A stretch of DNA of 64,000 nucleotides from Planctomycetota bacterium (GCA_021791715.1 JAJYWB010000014.1:1-64000); one strand, 5' to 3'; positions 9,409 through 19,292 are shown, numbered from the stretch's first letter. Notes: generated by a model not told the origin, from the letters alone. Translations and numbers: made by a program.

Positions 9409-10506
9409 TTATTTAATCAATTTTTTAAGCGTTTCGTCGAGCGCCGGACCGCGGAGTTCGATCCGCACGATCGTCCCCGCGGGATCGATCAGAAACGACG
9501 CGGGTATGTCGTTGACTCCGAAAGACGCGACCGCGTCTCCCCCGCAAGTCGGGTTGTGAATCTGCCGCCAGGCGATTTTTCGCGACTGAACGAAATCGAA
9601 CACGACGTCCGGCGCCTCGTCGAGGCTGATCGATACGATCTCGAAGCCTCGATCGTGATACTTCGAGTACGCGGCCTGCAACCGGGGGATCTCGCCGACG
9701 CACGGAGGACACCACGTCGCCCAGAAATCCACCAGAACATACTTTCCTTTAAGCTGATCGAGCCGAAACGGCTTCCCCTTCAGATCGTTGACGATCACCG
9801 CGGGGGCGGGCTTACCCACGCGGTCGATGCGCTCGAGATCGTCGTTCACCTTCCGCGCCAACGCGTCGCTTTCGCCAAATTTTTTGAGCAATTGTTCATA
9901 AATTTGCCTGGCGATTTTATATTCACCCGCGGTCGAGGCCGCCCCGGCGAGAGAATCCGCGAAATTCGCGGCGAACTCCTCCTGATCGGCGCCCGAAAGA
10001 TCTTTCATCAGCTCGATGTAACCCGCGTACGCCTTGGCGAATTCGCCGGCCTTCGCGCGCGCCATCACCGCGATGATCGAGGCGAGCGGTCGCACGGGCC
10101 CCTCGGGTTCGCTCGCGAGATAGCGCCGCGCCAGGTTTTCGTTCTCGGCGAACCAATCGTGTTCGATCGCCTTGTTAAAAATCGTCATATAAGCTTGTTC
10201 GGCGTCGCTCGCTTTCGGATTTTTAACAAGATAATCGGCGAGATCGCGCAGCAACGCGCGATCGTGATCGGTTTGGATTTGAACGACGCCGCGCGCCGGC
10301 TCGCCGCTCGAATTCGGCTTTTGGGGTCGAGGCGACGGCGAATCGGCGCGCGAAACCGAGGCCGAAGCCGAAGCGGGTGCGACTGAAGCCGCGGGCGCCG
10401 AGGATGCTCCACGCCCCCCTCCCGCTTTCGGCTCGTCGCCGCGAGCCCAAACCAACGCGGGAAAAACGACGATCGGCGCGACGAATCGGAGCGTCTTTCG
10501 ATTCAT
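9409..10506 (-). CDS. TlpA-like thioredoxin-fold protein, exported
   Basis: A 365-residue protein. The first ~22 residues form a signal peptide ending near VWARG, followed by an Ala/Ser/Pro-rich stretch, a helical region of about 150 residues with TPR-like character, and a C-terminal thioredoxin/redoxin domain (about 225-365). The active site WCPPC lies at 265-269, and the cis-proline shows in DIPASF. Such proteins reduce or exchange disulfides outside the cytoplasm, often for cytochrome maturation or oxidative-stress repair. The WCPPC dipeptide favours a reductant role, but the substrate cannot be told from sequence. A GGGGAG ribosome site precedes the ATG. It is transcribed alone, 107 bp from the glycan genes. 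Confidence 0.88.
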   Translation of the reverse strand: MNRKTLRFVAPIVVFPALVWARGDEPKAGGGRGASSAPAASVAPASASASVSRADSPSPRPQKPNSSGEPARGVVQIQTDHDRALLRDLADYLVKNPKASDAEQAYMTIFNKAIEHDWFAENENLARRYLASEPEGPVRPLASIIAVMARAKAGEFAKAYAGYIELMKDLSGADQEEFAANFADSLAGAASTAGEYKIARQIYEQLLKKFGESDALARKVNDDLERIDRVGKPAPAVIVNDLKGKPFRLDQLKGKYVLVDFWATWCPPCVGEIPRLQAAYSKYHDRGFEIVSISLDEAPDVVFDFVQSRKIAWRQIHNPTCGGDAVASFGVNDIPASFLIDPAGTIVRIELRGPALDETLKKLIK

Positions 10507-10613
10507 AATTCCAAATCTCCCCGGCGCATAGATATCTTATGCGCACATTCGATCGATATCAAGATCGCCGACGATTTGTCGCGCCGACGGCGCGTCCGTC
10601 CTCGAAGCCTAGC

Positions 10614-12158
10614 TCAAATCGCCTCGCGACGGATCGTTCCCACCCGAACGGGTTCGCGCGACGATCCGACCGCCGCGATTCCTCGCCGCGCGGGAATCGA
10701 AGCGACCGCGGCCGCCGCCGGAATCAACGCGTCGACCAGATCGATCCACTCGCGACAGCAAACGTCTTTCTCGAAGAACCGCAAAAACGCCGCCCTGCCG
10801 AGTTCGCCGCGACGAACCGAGTCGGCGGCGTCGGTCGCGGCCGCATCGATCACCCGCACCAACTCGTCGACATCACCCAGGCCGATCGTCCAGCCGCACC
10901 CCGAACGACGGATCGTATCCGCGGTCTCGCTGTGCGCCGGACCGACGAACAGCGCCGGACGAGCCGAGGCCATCACCCCGTAAAGCTTGCCGGGAACGAC
11001 GATTCCCGCCATCTCCCGCCGCATCGAGATCAAGTGAATATCCGCCAACGTCAACGATTCATGCAATTGCTCACGCGGAAAGTAATCGAGCATCATCACG
11101 TTATCAAGCGATTCGTTCGTCTTGGCGGTTTCGACCTCGCGTTTGCGCGGACCGTCGCCGACGAACAAGAAGACGATCTCGCTTCGCGACCTCAGCCGCC
11201 GCGCCGCGTCGATGAATTCGTCGAACGAATGCGCGATTCCGAGATTACCCGAATACATCACGACGAATTTCGCTTCGAGTCCGAGCGATTTTCGCAGCGT
11301 GTTCTCGTCTCTCGGTCGGGGAAAGACTTCGTCGCGCCGGCTCCAAACCGGGATCGTCTCGACGCGTTTGGTTCGAACGCCTTTGGCGAACAATCGATCC
11401 GCCATATACGGGCCGAGCGCCACGACGCGATCGGCGCGGCGATAAACCTCGGTCGAAATCCGGTCGATCAATCGCACGATCGGGTTCTTGATCGACATCC
11501 TCCCGAGCGCCAAACTCGCGTCGGGATGTAAATCCATGCTCCAAAGAACGTGTTTCGATCCCTTGATCGATCGCAGGATCGAGCCGATCAGGCCGATGAT
11601 CGGCGGGGTCGTCAGCGTGACGACGACGTCGGATCGGGGAAGAAAGAGCGCGACGACGATCGCCTTAACATAAAAGCTCAAATAATCAATCATGCGTGAG
11701 AGAGTCGATCGTCGTCCGAGCGCGGTCGATTTGACGCGTCTGATCTCGACTCCGTTGCGGGTTTCGCGGGCGGGGGGCGCCGCGGCGCGATCGGCGGATT
11801 TGCTCAGATACGCTCCGCTGCCGCAAAGAACGCGACATTCGTAGCCGCGAGCGGCGAACGATTCGGCGAGATCGGTCAGATGCTGCGCCGTCGACGCGTG
11901 ATCGGGCCAATAGTATTGATTGATGAACAAAATTTTTGTTCGAGGTTCGACGATCGAGATCGGCTCGGCGGGGTCGACCCGTAGATTCGCCGAAACGCGG
12001 CCGTTCGCCGGGCGTCGCTCGGGGGTCGTTTCGGCGTCGGATTCGATCGTTTCGTCGATTCGATCCGCGGTCGCGACCCGCGCATCGGTTTGGAATGGAT
12101 TCTCGGCGGGCGCCTGCTTCGAGGTCCTTCTCGAGAACGGTCCCTTGAGTCTCACCAT
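10614..12158 (-). CDS. Glycosyltransferase family 4 (WcaI-like)
   Basis: A 514-residue protein. After about 70 residues of variable, probably disordered leader, the GT-B fold begins at KILFINQYYWPD, typical of WcaI/WbuB-like transferases. The donor-site half contains YSGNLGIAHSFDEFI and, further on, VPGKLYGVMASARPAL, the usual nucleotide-sugar-binding region. It probably adds a sugar to a lipid-linked or exopolysaccharide intermediate at the inner face of the membrane. Its ATG overlaps the stop of the upstream epimerase gene by seven bases, which implies coupled translation. The acceptor and sugar are not predictable; the Fcl-like neighbour suggests GDP-fucose or a related donor. Confidence 0.88.
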   Translation of the reverse strand: MVRLKGPFSRRTSKQAPAENPFQTDARVATADRIDETIESDAETTPERRPANGRVSANLRVDPAEPISIVEPRTKILFINQYYWPDHASTAQHLTDLAESFAARGYECRVLCGSGAYLSKSADRAAAPPARETRNGVEIRRVKSTALGRRSTLSRMIDYLSFYVKAIVVALFLPRSDVVVTLTTPPIIGLIGSILRSIKGSKHVLWSMDLHPDASLALGRMSIKNPIVRLIDRISTEVYRRADRVVALGPYMADRLFAKGVRTKRVETIPVWSRRDEVFPRPRDENTLRKSLGLEAKFVVMYSGNLGIAHSFDEFIDAARRLRSRSEIVFLFVGDGPRKREVETAKTNESLDNVMMLDYFPREQLHESLTLADIHLISMRREMAGIVVPGKLYGVMASARPALFVGPAHSETADTIRRSGCGWTIGLGDVDELVRVIDAAATDAADSVRRGELGRAAFLRFFEKDVCCREWIDLVDALIPAAAAVASIPARRGIAAVGSSREPVRVGTIRREAI

Positions 12159-13114
12159 TTCGCATCCGCCTGAGCCTTATTGGCCCGGTACCAGGAAATC
12201 GTCTTCTCCAATCCCGCGCGCAACGACGTCGGCGGCGTCCAGCCGTCGAACGCTTGACGCATGCGAGAAACGTCGAGAACCTTCATCGCCGCTCCGTCGG
12301 GTTTGTCGGCGTTCCAAACGATCTTGCCCCGATATCCCGCGGCCTCGCCGATCGTCTCGGCGAGCTCGCGGATCGTCGTCCCCACGCCCGTCCCAATATT
12401 CAACGGTTTGTTCACGTCGTTGTATGATTGAGCCGCGAGCACGATCGCGTCGGCGCAATCCTCGACGTAGAGGAACTCGCGAACGGGCTTGCCCGAACCC
12501 CAAACCTCGACCGTCGGCGCCTTGGCTTGCTCGGCCTCGACGAATTTCCGCACGAGCGCCGCGGCGACGTGCGACCGTTCGGGATTGTACGAATCGCCCG
12601 GACCGTAAAGATTCGTGAGAATCAAGTGAGCCCCGTCGAGCCCGTACTGACGCTTGTAAGCCTTGGCCTGAACCGCGAGCATCTTCTTTGTCAATCCATA
12701 ATTGACCACGCTTTCATGGCAAGGGCCGGCCCAGAGGTCGTCCTCCTGAAGTTTTCCCTCGAGATAGCCGGGATACGAGCACGCCGTGCCGATCGCGACG
12801 AACTTGCCGACTCCCGCGAGCCGAGCGGCCTCCATCAGGTTCGTCCCCATCGTCAGATTGGTGTAATAGAGCTTGGCGGGCTCGGTCATGTTGATGCCGA
12901 TGCCGCCGTAATACGCCGCGGCGTGGATCAAGATATCGCACGGATGCTCGAGCAAACAGCGCAGGCAGGCGTCGAGCGTCGTCAGGTCGTAATCGCGCTT
13001 GCGGGGGACGAACACCTTGGCGCCCAGCTTTTCGAGCCTGCGAACGACGTGCGAGCCGAGAAAACCGGCGCCCCCCGTGACGATCGTTCGCTTATCAGAC
13101 CAAAATCCTTGCAT
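12152..13114 (-). CDS. GDP-L-fucose synthase-like NAD(P)-dependent epimerase/reductase
   Basis: A 320-residue extended short-chain dehydrogenase. The NAD(P) glycine motif GGAGFLGSH is at residues 14-22, the strand-end AAAYYGGIG and the SYPG segment match the GDP-fucose synthase (Fcl/WcaG) group, and the catalytic YGLTKK carries the Tyr-x-x-x-Lys pair. Fcl converts GDP-4-keto-6-deoxymannose to GDP-L-fucose. No GDP-mannose dehydratase (gmd) is in the window, so the exact substrate is inferred. The gene ends inside the start of the glycosyltransferase gene, forming an operon. AGGAG lies 11 bases before the ATG. Confidence 0.87.
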   Translation of the reverse strand: MQGFWSDKRTIVTGGAGFLGSHVVRRLEKLGAKVFVPRKRDYDLTTLDACLRCLLEHPCDILIHAAAYYGGIGINMTEPAKLYYTNLTMGTNLMEAARLAGVGKFVAIGTACSYPGYLEGKLQEDDLWAGPCHESVVNYGLTKKMLAVQAKAYKRQYGLDGAHLILTNLYGPGDSYNPERSHVAAALVRKFVEAEQAKAPTVEVWGSGKPVREFLYVEDCADAIVLAAQSYNDVNKPLNIGTGVGTTIRELAETIGEAAGYRGKIVWNADKPDGAAMKVLDVSRMRQAFDGWTPPTSLRAGLEKTISWYRANKAQADAKW

Positions 13115-13266
13115 GTGATGTCGACTCCTGGAAAATCGGACGGATCAACCGCGAACGGCCCCGAAATTCGTTCTCGTTTCGCGAGGGCCGGGCGATCGAC
13201 CCGCGCGAGCGAGCGACCGCCCATCCGGCAATATTGATATTCTAATAAAACAATTGATTCGGCGTA

Positions 13267-14196
13267 TCAGACGTTGGCGAAGGGATTTTGGAACTCGATC
13301 AGCCGCGCGGCGCGAACGAGTTCGGCGATGCCGCGATCGAGGTCGATCGTCGTCTCGAAACCTTTGCGGCGGATCTTCTCGTACGAAACCTCGTAGTTGC
13401 GCTGATCCTGATCGGCGCCGACCTCGGCGAAGTGGAGGTAATAATCGACATGTTCAAGAATTTTCCGCGCGACGTCCTCCTTGGTGAAGTTCATGCTCTC
13501 GTGCCCGACGTTGTACACGTCGTCGCGAATCTCGCTCCAGCGCTCGAGCGCGAAGATCATCGATCGCGCCATATCCCGAACATGCACGAATGTTCGCTTA
13601 AAACCCCCCTCATAGACGATGAGGTTTCGGTTCCGCACGGCCTGGTAGGTGAAATCGTTGGGCATGAGATCGAGCCGCATCCGGTTGCTCACGCCGAACG
13701 CCGTGGCGAAGCGATACGCGACCGAATTGCCCGCCTTGAGGATCATCTCCTCGGCGGCGGCTTTGGTTTCGCCGTAAAGCGTGATCGGAGCGCGGGGAGT
13801 CTCCTCGTTGCAGATATAATCGGGAATCGAACCGTAGATGCTCCCCGTCGACGCGAAGATGATCTTCTGATCGGGCTTGCGCGCCTCGAGCAAAACGCGG
13901 GTCCCTTCGACGTTCGTCGCTTGCGCGACCTGCGGCTCTTTCTTGCACGCGGGATAGCCGACGATCGCGGCGAGGTGGATCACCGCGTCGACTCCGTCGA
14001 GCGCCTTCCTCATCCCCGCTGGATCGGTGACGTCCCCTTTGATCAGCTCGAAATGGCGATTCTGGCAGCAAGGCAAAAGCCCGTGGCCGCCGAATTTGAG
14101 GCTGTCGTACACGCGAACGCGACGCCCCTGTTCCAGAAGCATTGGAACCAGTGTGGAACCCACATATCCGGCGCCGCCGGTGACAAGAATTCGCAT
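13267..14196 (-). CDS. NAD-dependent sugar epimerase/dehydratase
   Basis: About 309 residues, starting at the ATG of MRILVTGGAG; GGGAG lies about six bases upstream, which favours it over an ATG four codons earlier. The Rossmann motif GGAGYVGS, the STGSIYG segment and the catalytic YGETKAAAE identify an extended SDR acting on a nucleotide sugar, related to UDP-glucose 4-epimerases. The substrate is not determinable. It lies 152 bp upstream of the Fcl-like gene on the same strand and is probably the first gene of the glycan cluster. Confidence 0.87.
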   Translation of the reverse strand: MRILVTGGAGYVGSTLVPMLLEQGRRVRVYDSLKFGGHGLLPCCQNRHFELIKGDVTDPAGMRKALDGVDAVIHLAAIVGYPACKKEPQVAQATNVEGTRVLLEARKPDQKIIFASTGSIYGSIPDYICNEETPRAPITLYGETKAAAEEMILKAGNSVAYRFATAFGVSNRMRLDLMPNDFTYQAVRNRNLIVYEGGFKRTFVHVRDMARSMIFALERWSEIRDDVYNVGHESMNFTKEDVARKILEHVDYYLHFAEVGADQDQRNYEVSYEKIRRKGFETTIDLDRGIAELVRAARLIEFQNPFANV

Positions 14197-14355
14197 CGTG
14201 ACTCCCATCCGTGGTTGAATCGGACTCGCCTCAAGCTTTGAGGTCGCTCAAAAGTGCGGCGGTCGAACCGCGAAGACGGGATCATACGTCAGGCCCCGTC
14301 CATGCGGCCCTTGTGTCCTTACATCAATCGAGTCGAAATCAAGGTTGAAGTCGCG

Positions 14356-14589
14356 TCAGTCCTGCAAAAAATCGTACGCGGTCGGTCGAGTCGATCGTTG
14401 CGTAAACTCGGCTGAGCGGTGTCGATCCGGGTGAAACGGCTCCATGCCTTTCGGCCTGCCCTTGATTTCGCCACTATCGAAAACGACGCGGAGCGCGTCA
14501 AGATCAATTTTTCCCTTCCAAATCGCGAAATCAGACCCGGCGGGCGGTCGATCGATCACCGCGAGAGCGGGTTCGAGCCGACGGAACAC
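14356..14589 (-). CDS. Possible small protein or gene remnant
   Basis: A 77-residue frame opening with GTG, with balanced composition (DFAIWKGKIDLDALRVVFDS) and codon use like the neighbouring genes, unlike the Arg/Ser-rich chance frames around it. In-frame sequence continues upstream past the GTG (LVYVRACFCVF) for some 20 codons to a stop, without an obvious start or ribosome site. This may be the C-terminal remnant of a decayed gene. No family was recognised. It lies in the 590-bp gap between the epimerase and the cupin gene. Confidence 0.35.
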   Translation of the reverse strand: MFRRLEPALAVIDRPPAGSDFAIWKGKIDLDALRVVFDSGEIKGRPKGMEPFHPDRHRSAEFTQRSTRPTAYDFLQD

Positions 14590-14788
14590 GCAAAAACATG
14601 CCCTTACATAAACAAGCGGAACGGTATAACCGGCGGTTCCGATCGATTCGGCCCGGCGCCCCCTTCACGCGTCGTCCCGAATTATCCAGAATTGATCGGA
14701 AATCCTCCAGGGCGTACGTGCGACAGATCGCGAATCGTTTGACCGCGATCGCTCCGCCGTTCGACTCGATACCAAGGAAAATCCTCAC

Positions 14789-15184
14789 ATGAGTTTATCA
14801 GCAACCGTCGGCGAGCCGATTTTTCATCCCTCCGAACCCGCGTATGTCACGACCGAGGGGGTCGTTCAGGATTTCGACTGGGGAAGGCTCACGATCTTCA
14901 CCGGCGGATCGGTGCGGAAAAGCGAGACGACCGTCGGGATCTGCTTGATCCATCCAGGACGCCACAACCCGCTCCATTACCACCCCAATTGCGAGGAAAC
15001 GCTCTACGTCCTCTCGGGACGCTGCGCCCACCGTTACGGCGAAGGGGTCGTCACGCTCGAACCCGGCCAAACGATCCTCGTCCCCAGATTCGTCGTCCAC
15101 AACGCGGCCGCGATCGGCGACGAACCTCTCAAATTAATGATCATTTTTTCAAGCGGAGAGCGCGAGGCGATCTTTCTTGAATAA
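14789..15184 (+). CDS. Cupin-domain protein
   Basis: A 131-residue single-domain cupin. The first metal motif reads HYHPNCEETLYVLSG (two His and a Glu), and the second motif contributes the His in VPRFVVHNA. Small cupins of this kind bind a divalent metal and act as sugar isomerases, dioxygenases or ligand sensors. Substrate cannot be assigned. It is the only plus-strand gene in the first 18 kb and stands divergent from the glycan cluster; a role in sugar metabolism is possible but unproven. Confidence 0.85.
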   Translation: MSLSATVGEPIFHPSEPAYVTTEGVVQDFDWGRLTIFTGGSVRKSETTVGICLIHPGRHNPLHYHPNCEETLYVLSGRCAHRYGEGVVTLEPGQTILVPRFVVHNAAAIGDEPLKLMIIFSSGEREAIFLE

Positions 15185-15399
15185 GCTTCAAACGCGAGCC
15201 GCGCGGTCGCCGAAGCGTTGATATGAACTCGAAAATTCGGCCGCGGTCACAATTGCTCTCTGCGCGAATCCTTGACGGCGCGGTTCGATTCCCGACCTGT
15301 CTCCAAGCGGTCGGGTTCGAGCCGGCTCTTCTGTCGATTGGGATGAAATCCAAAAGCGAGAACGATCGGCGGATTTGCCCGCGTACGACCGCCGAAGCG

Positions 15400-16287
15400 T
15401 TATCTCATCTCGTTCGAAGAAAGCGCCTCGCCGCCGTTGCGGGTCATCATCTTCACGAGCACGATCGGATTGATCTGATTCGTGATCGTCCGCACCGTGC
15501 CGTCGCAGAAGCCGAAATTGACCAAACCCGGATGTTTGCTCATCCAGTATGTGTAGAAATTCTGACCGTTGAAAACGATCGGCTGGTTGATCTTGCGGAA
15601 TTGCGTCGTTCGAACGCAACAGCTTCGGGGATCGGCCCAAAATCCTTGAAGCGATTCGCCGTAAAGCACGGTGTTCGTCGTACCGTCGGTGATGTCGGCG
15701 ATGCTCGTCGTCGAATTTTGATAAGTAATGCCATTGTTATAAATATTGCAGATACCCGTATTATTTGAATCGACGCAGCCGGGAATGAACCCCGCCGCCA
15801 TGTTGCCCCGATAATCGCACGGACCCATCAACCAATTCGTGCCGTTGCTGTTCGTGTTGGCGATCGGCAGCGCCTTGCGGTTCGAAGGACAAACGAAAAC
15901 GTCCATCGTCCGCGAAATGCTCGTCGTGTTCGATGGATCGAACGGGTTGGTGTAAAAGTTCATCTCGTTATAAAGCGGCGCGTTATCGAGCCGCGGCAAC
16001 AACCCCGGCATCCCTCCCCACATGTAATAGAAAGCGATCTGCGGCATGCAGTTGGGGTCTTGAGTCGAGCAATACCAGCCCGCGGGAAAGCTGTTGTAAG
16101 CGTCGTGATATTGCTGCGCGGCGAGACCGAGCTGTTTGAGATTGTTGATGCACTGGGTGCGACGCGCCGCTTCCCGAGCCTGCTGGACCGCGGGCATGAT
16201 CAGCGCAACCAGAACGCCGATGATCGCGATGACGACCAATAATTCGATCAACGTAAAGCCGTTTCGAGATCGCGCCGCGCGGTTCAT
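15400..16287 (-). CDS. DUF1559 protein with prepilin-type N-terminus
   Basis: A 295-residue protein opening with a type IV pilin-like leader: [19 protein letters not shown] gives the G/F processing site with Glu at +5 and one N-terminal helix. [14 protein letters not shown], typical of planctomycete DUF1559 proteins, follows. The C-terminus carries [10 protein letters not shown], a variant of the usual H-x9-DG motif. Members are present in dozens per planctomycete genome and are thought to be cell-surface pseudopilins, but their role is not established. GAGG precedes the ATG. A small G/C hairpin lies in the leader at 16313-16329. Confidence 0.93.
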   Translation of the reverse strand: MNRAARSRNGFTLIELLVVIAIIGVLVALIMPAVQQAREAARRTQCINNLKQLGLAAQQYHDAYNSFPAGWYCSTQDPNCMPQIAFYYMWGGMPGLLPRLDNAPLYNEMNFYTNPFDPSNTTSISRTMDVFVCPSNRKALPIANTNSNGTNWLMGPCDYRGNMAAGFIPGCVDSNNTGICNIYNNGITYQNSTTSIADITDGTTNTVLYGESLQGFWADPRSCCVRTTQFRKINQPIVFNGQNFYTYWMSKHPGLVNFGFCDGTVRTITNQINPIVLVKMMTRNGGEALSSNEMR

Positions 16288-16605
16288 GGGATCGATCCTC
16301 GCTTGGAGGGCGCTCCCCGGTTTGGGGAGAGCTTGGGAGGGAACGCTAGCCGGCTTGGTAACTAATCTAATTTTAGATCATGTCGGTCTTGAATGCAATC
16401 ATCGCGCGAAAATCGATCCCGGAAAACCCGGAAACTCTCTCAATCGCCGAGCCCGGCGTTCCGATCGAATCGGGTTGATGATAAAAATCATAAGTACGAA
16501 CATCAACGTATCGGCTTGTTTTTCGCCGATGCGCCGAACGCCCGCTTCAGGTATCGTCGGATTCCTTATGGATTCATCGCCGCGCTCGCGCGGTTGATCG
16601 ATCAA
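16288..16605. other. Intergenic region between leuB and the DUF1559 gene
   Basis: About 318 bp. It holds the 5' leader of the DUF1559 gene at the left. An imperfect inverted repeat, CGCGGTTGAT/ATCAACGCG (about 16588-16612), overlaps the leuB stop codon; it has no following T-run, so it is not a clear rho-independent terminator. Confidence 0.5.
16313..16329 (-). promoter_or_regulatory. Leader hairpin upstream of the DUF1559 gene
   Basis: CTCCCC and GGGGAG pair across a five-base loop, 26 bases upstream of the start codon at 16287. It could influence RNA stability or initiation. No T-run follows on the coding strand. Confidence 0.35.
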
Positions 16606-17724
16606 TCAACGCGTTCCCGCTTTCAGTCGATCGAGCACGGCGCGGCCGACCGTCGCGGTCGAAGCCGTACCGCCGAGGTCGGGCGTTCGAGGCGTCCCGA
16701 GCGCGAGAACCGCCGCCACGGCTTCGCGAACCCGCTTCGCCGCGGCGATCGACCCGAGATGATCGAGCAGCATCGCGATCGATAAAATCGCCGCGATCGG
16801 ATTGGCGATCCCCTTCCCCGCGATATCGGGCGCCGATCCGTGAACGGGCTCGAACATGCTCGGCGCCGTCCGATCGGGATTCAAATTTCCAGACGCCGCG
16901 AGCCCCATCCCCCCCTGCAACACCGCCCCGATGTCGGTGATGATATCGCCGAACATGTTCGTCGTCGCGATCACGTCGAACCGCTCGGGAGAAACGATCA
17001 TCCGCATACAACACGCGTCGACATGCTGATAATCGGCTTCAATCTCGGGATAATCGATCGAGACTTCATTGAACGTACGCATCCAAAGATCATGAGCAAA
17101 CGTAAGAACGTTTGTCTTGGCGACGAGCGTCGCCCTGCCTCTTTTACCCTGATCGACCGCGGAGCGAGTGAGCCCCGCGAACGCGCGATCCTTGCCGCGC
17201 GACCGCGCCAGTTCAAACGCGTACCGCACGCAACGTTCGACCCCCGCTCGCGTGTTGATCGAGGTCTGGATCGCCACCTCCTCGCTCGTCCCCTTGCGTG
17301 TGAATCCGCCCGCGCCTACATACAAATCTTCGTTATTTTCACGGACGACGACGAAATCGATGTCGCCGGGGCCTTTGTCGCGAATCGGCGTTTCGACCCC
17401 GGGATAAAGTCGCACGGGTCGTAAGTTAATATATTGATGAAAGTCGAAACGAAGCTTGAGCAGCAGTCCTTTTTCGAGAACGCCGGGGGGAACGGTCGGG
17501 TCGCCGACCGCGCCGAGAAGGATCGCGTCGAGTTTTTTCAGCTCGTCACGTTCTGAGTCGGGAAGAACCTCCCCCGTACGGTGATAGCGTTTCGCCCCCA
17601 GGTCGAAGGGGACGATCTCGATATCGAGCCCCTCGCTCTCGGCCACATATTTGAGGACGCCGAGCGCCTCGCGGATAACTTCGGGACCGACCCCGTCTCC
17701 TTCGATCACACCTAGCTTCGCCAA
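16606..17724 (-). CDS. leuB: 3-isopropylmalate dehydrogenase
   Basis: About 372 residues. The enzyme oxidises 3-isopropylmalate to 2-isopropyl-3-oxosuccinate with NAD+ in leucine biosynthesis. Seen in the sequence: GDGVGPEV at the N-terminus, [19 protein letters not shown] with the catalytic-site arginine region, and the NMFGDIITD metal-site motif. The pattern is closest to the actinobacterial LeuB subtype. The start is probably a TTG at 17724 ([11 protein letters not shown]), because GAGGG lies eight bases before it and upstream codons read as leader. The open frame extends to 17862 but that part has no family similarity. No other leucine gene is adjacent, so leuB stands apart from leuACD here. 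Confidence 0.92.
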   Translation of the reverse strand: MAKLGVIEGDGVGPEVIREALGVLKYVAESEGLDIEIVPFDLGAKRYHRTGEVLPDSERDELKKLDAILLGAVGDPTVPPGVLEKGLLLKLRFDFHQYINLRPVRLYPGVETPIRDKGPGDIDFVVVRENNEDLYVGAGGFTRKGTSEEVAIQTSINTRAGVERCVRYAFELARSRGKDRAFAGLTRSAVDQGKRGRATLVAKTNVLTFAHDLWMRTFNEVSIDYPEIEADYQHVDACCMRMIVSPERFDVIATTNMFGDIITDIGAVLQGGMGLAASGNLNPDRTAPSMFEPVHGSAPDIAGKGIANPIAAILSIAMLLDHLGSIAAAKRVREAVAAVLALGTPRTPDLGGTASTATVGRAVLDRLKAGTR

Positions 17725-18058
17725 GACGATAACCCTCGCGTTTGGAACCCGATGAGGCGACGACCTCGACCCTCGATCGACGTCCGCGATCGTAACGCCA
17801 CGACGCCGCCGGGGCAACGCTCCTCCGTCGGCTAAAGACGAATCTATCAGATAAATCAACACATGTTATCATGTTTGTTTATTGGTAACAGTATTCCGTT
17901 TTTACATTCGGGAAAAACACGCGCCTTCGCGCCGAGGGTTTGGGATATCATGAGATCCGCGGCTCGCCGAGACGATCGAGTCTCGGTTCAGGGCCTTTGA
18001 TTCCGCGGCGATCGTCGCATCCTCTCCGACCGTCTCTCATCAATCCTGGAGGTAGCCT
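17725..18058. other. Divergent intergenic region (leuB / Rpn-type gene)
   Basis: About 334 bp between divergently transcribed genes; it must hold both promoters. The middle (about 17860-17910) is AT-rich. GGAGG occurs just before the Rpn-type start at 18059. No repeat or small gene was identified. Confidence 0.5.
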
Positions 18059-19074
18059 GTGGCGAAAAAGTATGAAGTCGTGATGAAAAAGTTGGTCGAA
18101 CGCGATCCCGCGGCTTGGCTGGCGTCGCTCGGAATCGAAACCGACGGGCCGATCGGGATCGTCGACGCCGATCTCTCCAAGATCACCTCCGAGGCCGACA
18201 GGATCGTCCTCGTCGAATCGTCGGAACCGCATCTCGTTCATATGGAATTTCACTCGGCACGTGATCTCGAACTCGCTGAACGCTTGCTCATCAACAATGT
18301 GAACATCGGTTTTGAGCTCAAACGACGCGTTGAAAGCCACGCGATCCTCTTGCATCCGAGCGTCGATTCCAGCGAACTGACCGGATTATTTCGGAAAGCG
18401 ACTCCCGACGGCGATCCCGTGCTCGCTTTTTATTATCGAATCGTTCGCGCGTGGACTTTGCCGGTCGAGCCTCTATTAACCGGCGACATCCGGGTGACGC
18501 CGCTCGCTCCCTTGGCGAACGTCGCCGAAAACACGGTGTCGGAGATCATTCGACGCGTCGATTCTCGGCTTTCGAGCGAGACCGAGCCGTCGACTGCGCA
18601 TATGATCATGGAGACGACACTCGTTTTGGCGGGTCTTCGACTGGGCGAAAAGACGATCCGGCATTTTCGAGAGACTCTTAAGTCGATGACCACGTTGAAA
18701 GACCCGTCGTATAGCCGACCGGTAGATGGAAAAGGGCTTGAAAAGGGACGCGAGGAGGGCCTCAAAAAAGGGCGCGAGGAGGATCTTAAAAAGGGAAAAT
18801 CGAGGAAGATCGGCGGCTTTTGACGCGGCCGGTCGACATCCGGTTCGGTAAATCCGACAAATCGTTTCACGCCGCGATTGAAGCGATCGGCGATCTCGAT
18901 CGAATCGAGATAATGACCGATCGGTTCCCGACCGCGAAGAGCCGGCGAGAATTGATCGATCAATCCAGATCGGATCGAATTGAACGCGCCGCGGGGGAAT
19001 CGGGATGTCGAAGCCGAAATAACGAGGCGGATACCGTCCGGGAGGGCGAACCACATGATTCCGGCATTTGTTAA
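18059..19074 (+). pseudogene. Rpn-type PD-(D/E)XK nuclease/transposase-family gene, frameshifted
   Basis: The first frame (18059-18823, 254 residues, GTG start after GGAGGT) covers the nuclease core: a conserved region around VHMEFHSARD, then AFYYRIV, then a KGREEG-type charged repeat near the C-terminus. It ends at a stop at 18821. The family's expected C-terminus continues in the -1 frame from about 18790: KIEEDRRLLTR, RFGKSD, AAIEAIGDLDRIEI, then SRREL. The break lies in A5-GGG-A4 at about 18788-18799. Compared with the previous repeat (CTC AAA AAA GGG), one A is missing, so a single-base deletion is the simplest reading. GGGAAAA (18793-18799) is also a -1 slippery heptamer that would restore the frame, so programmed frameshifting cannot be excluded. 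The gene may be inactive; the extra ~35 residues after SRREL run into a repeat fragment. Confidence 0.75.
19037..19052 (+). repeat. Fragment of the dispersed repeat core
   Basis: CCGGGAGGGCGAACC matches the core of the tandem units at the window start (there TCGGGAGGGCGAACC). It lies within the 3' part of the frameshifted Rpn-type gene, suggesting that the repeat family also invaded this locus. Confidence 0.4.
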
Positions 19075-19292
19075 TATCCAATATTATTTAGTATTTAAAT
19101 AACTTATGTTTAAAAATAATCAGTTTCTGTACGGGTCGCCTAAAGGTTCTTCCTCGCGTACGAGGGCGTCCGAACGAATTTGTGAGCCCCGACTAACGGA
19201 TAAGCCGAACAGAGTAAGATATAGAAAGCATGATTGTGTGTATTCTATTAATCATATTTATTACGATAGATCATAGCGCGAATGATTCAATT

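Noticed and set aside
15280-15330. tRNA-like T-arm (GGTTCGATTCC) between the cupin and DUF1559 genes
   Set aside because: The flanking bases do not form a T-stem and no acceptor or anticodon arm could be paired.
16588-16612. Inverted repeat at the leuB stop as a terminator
   Set aside because: The stem has a bulge and no T-run follows on either strand.
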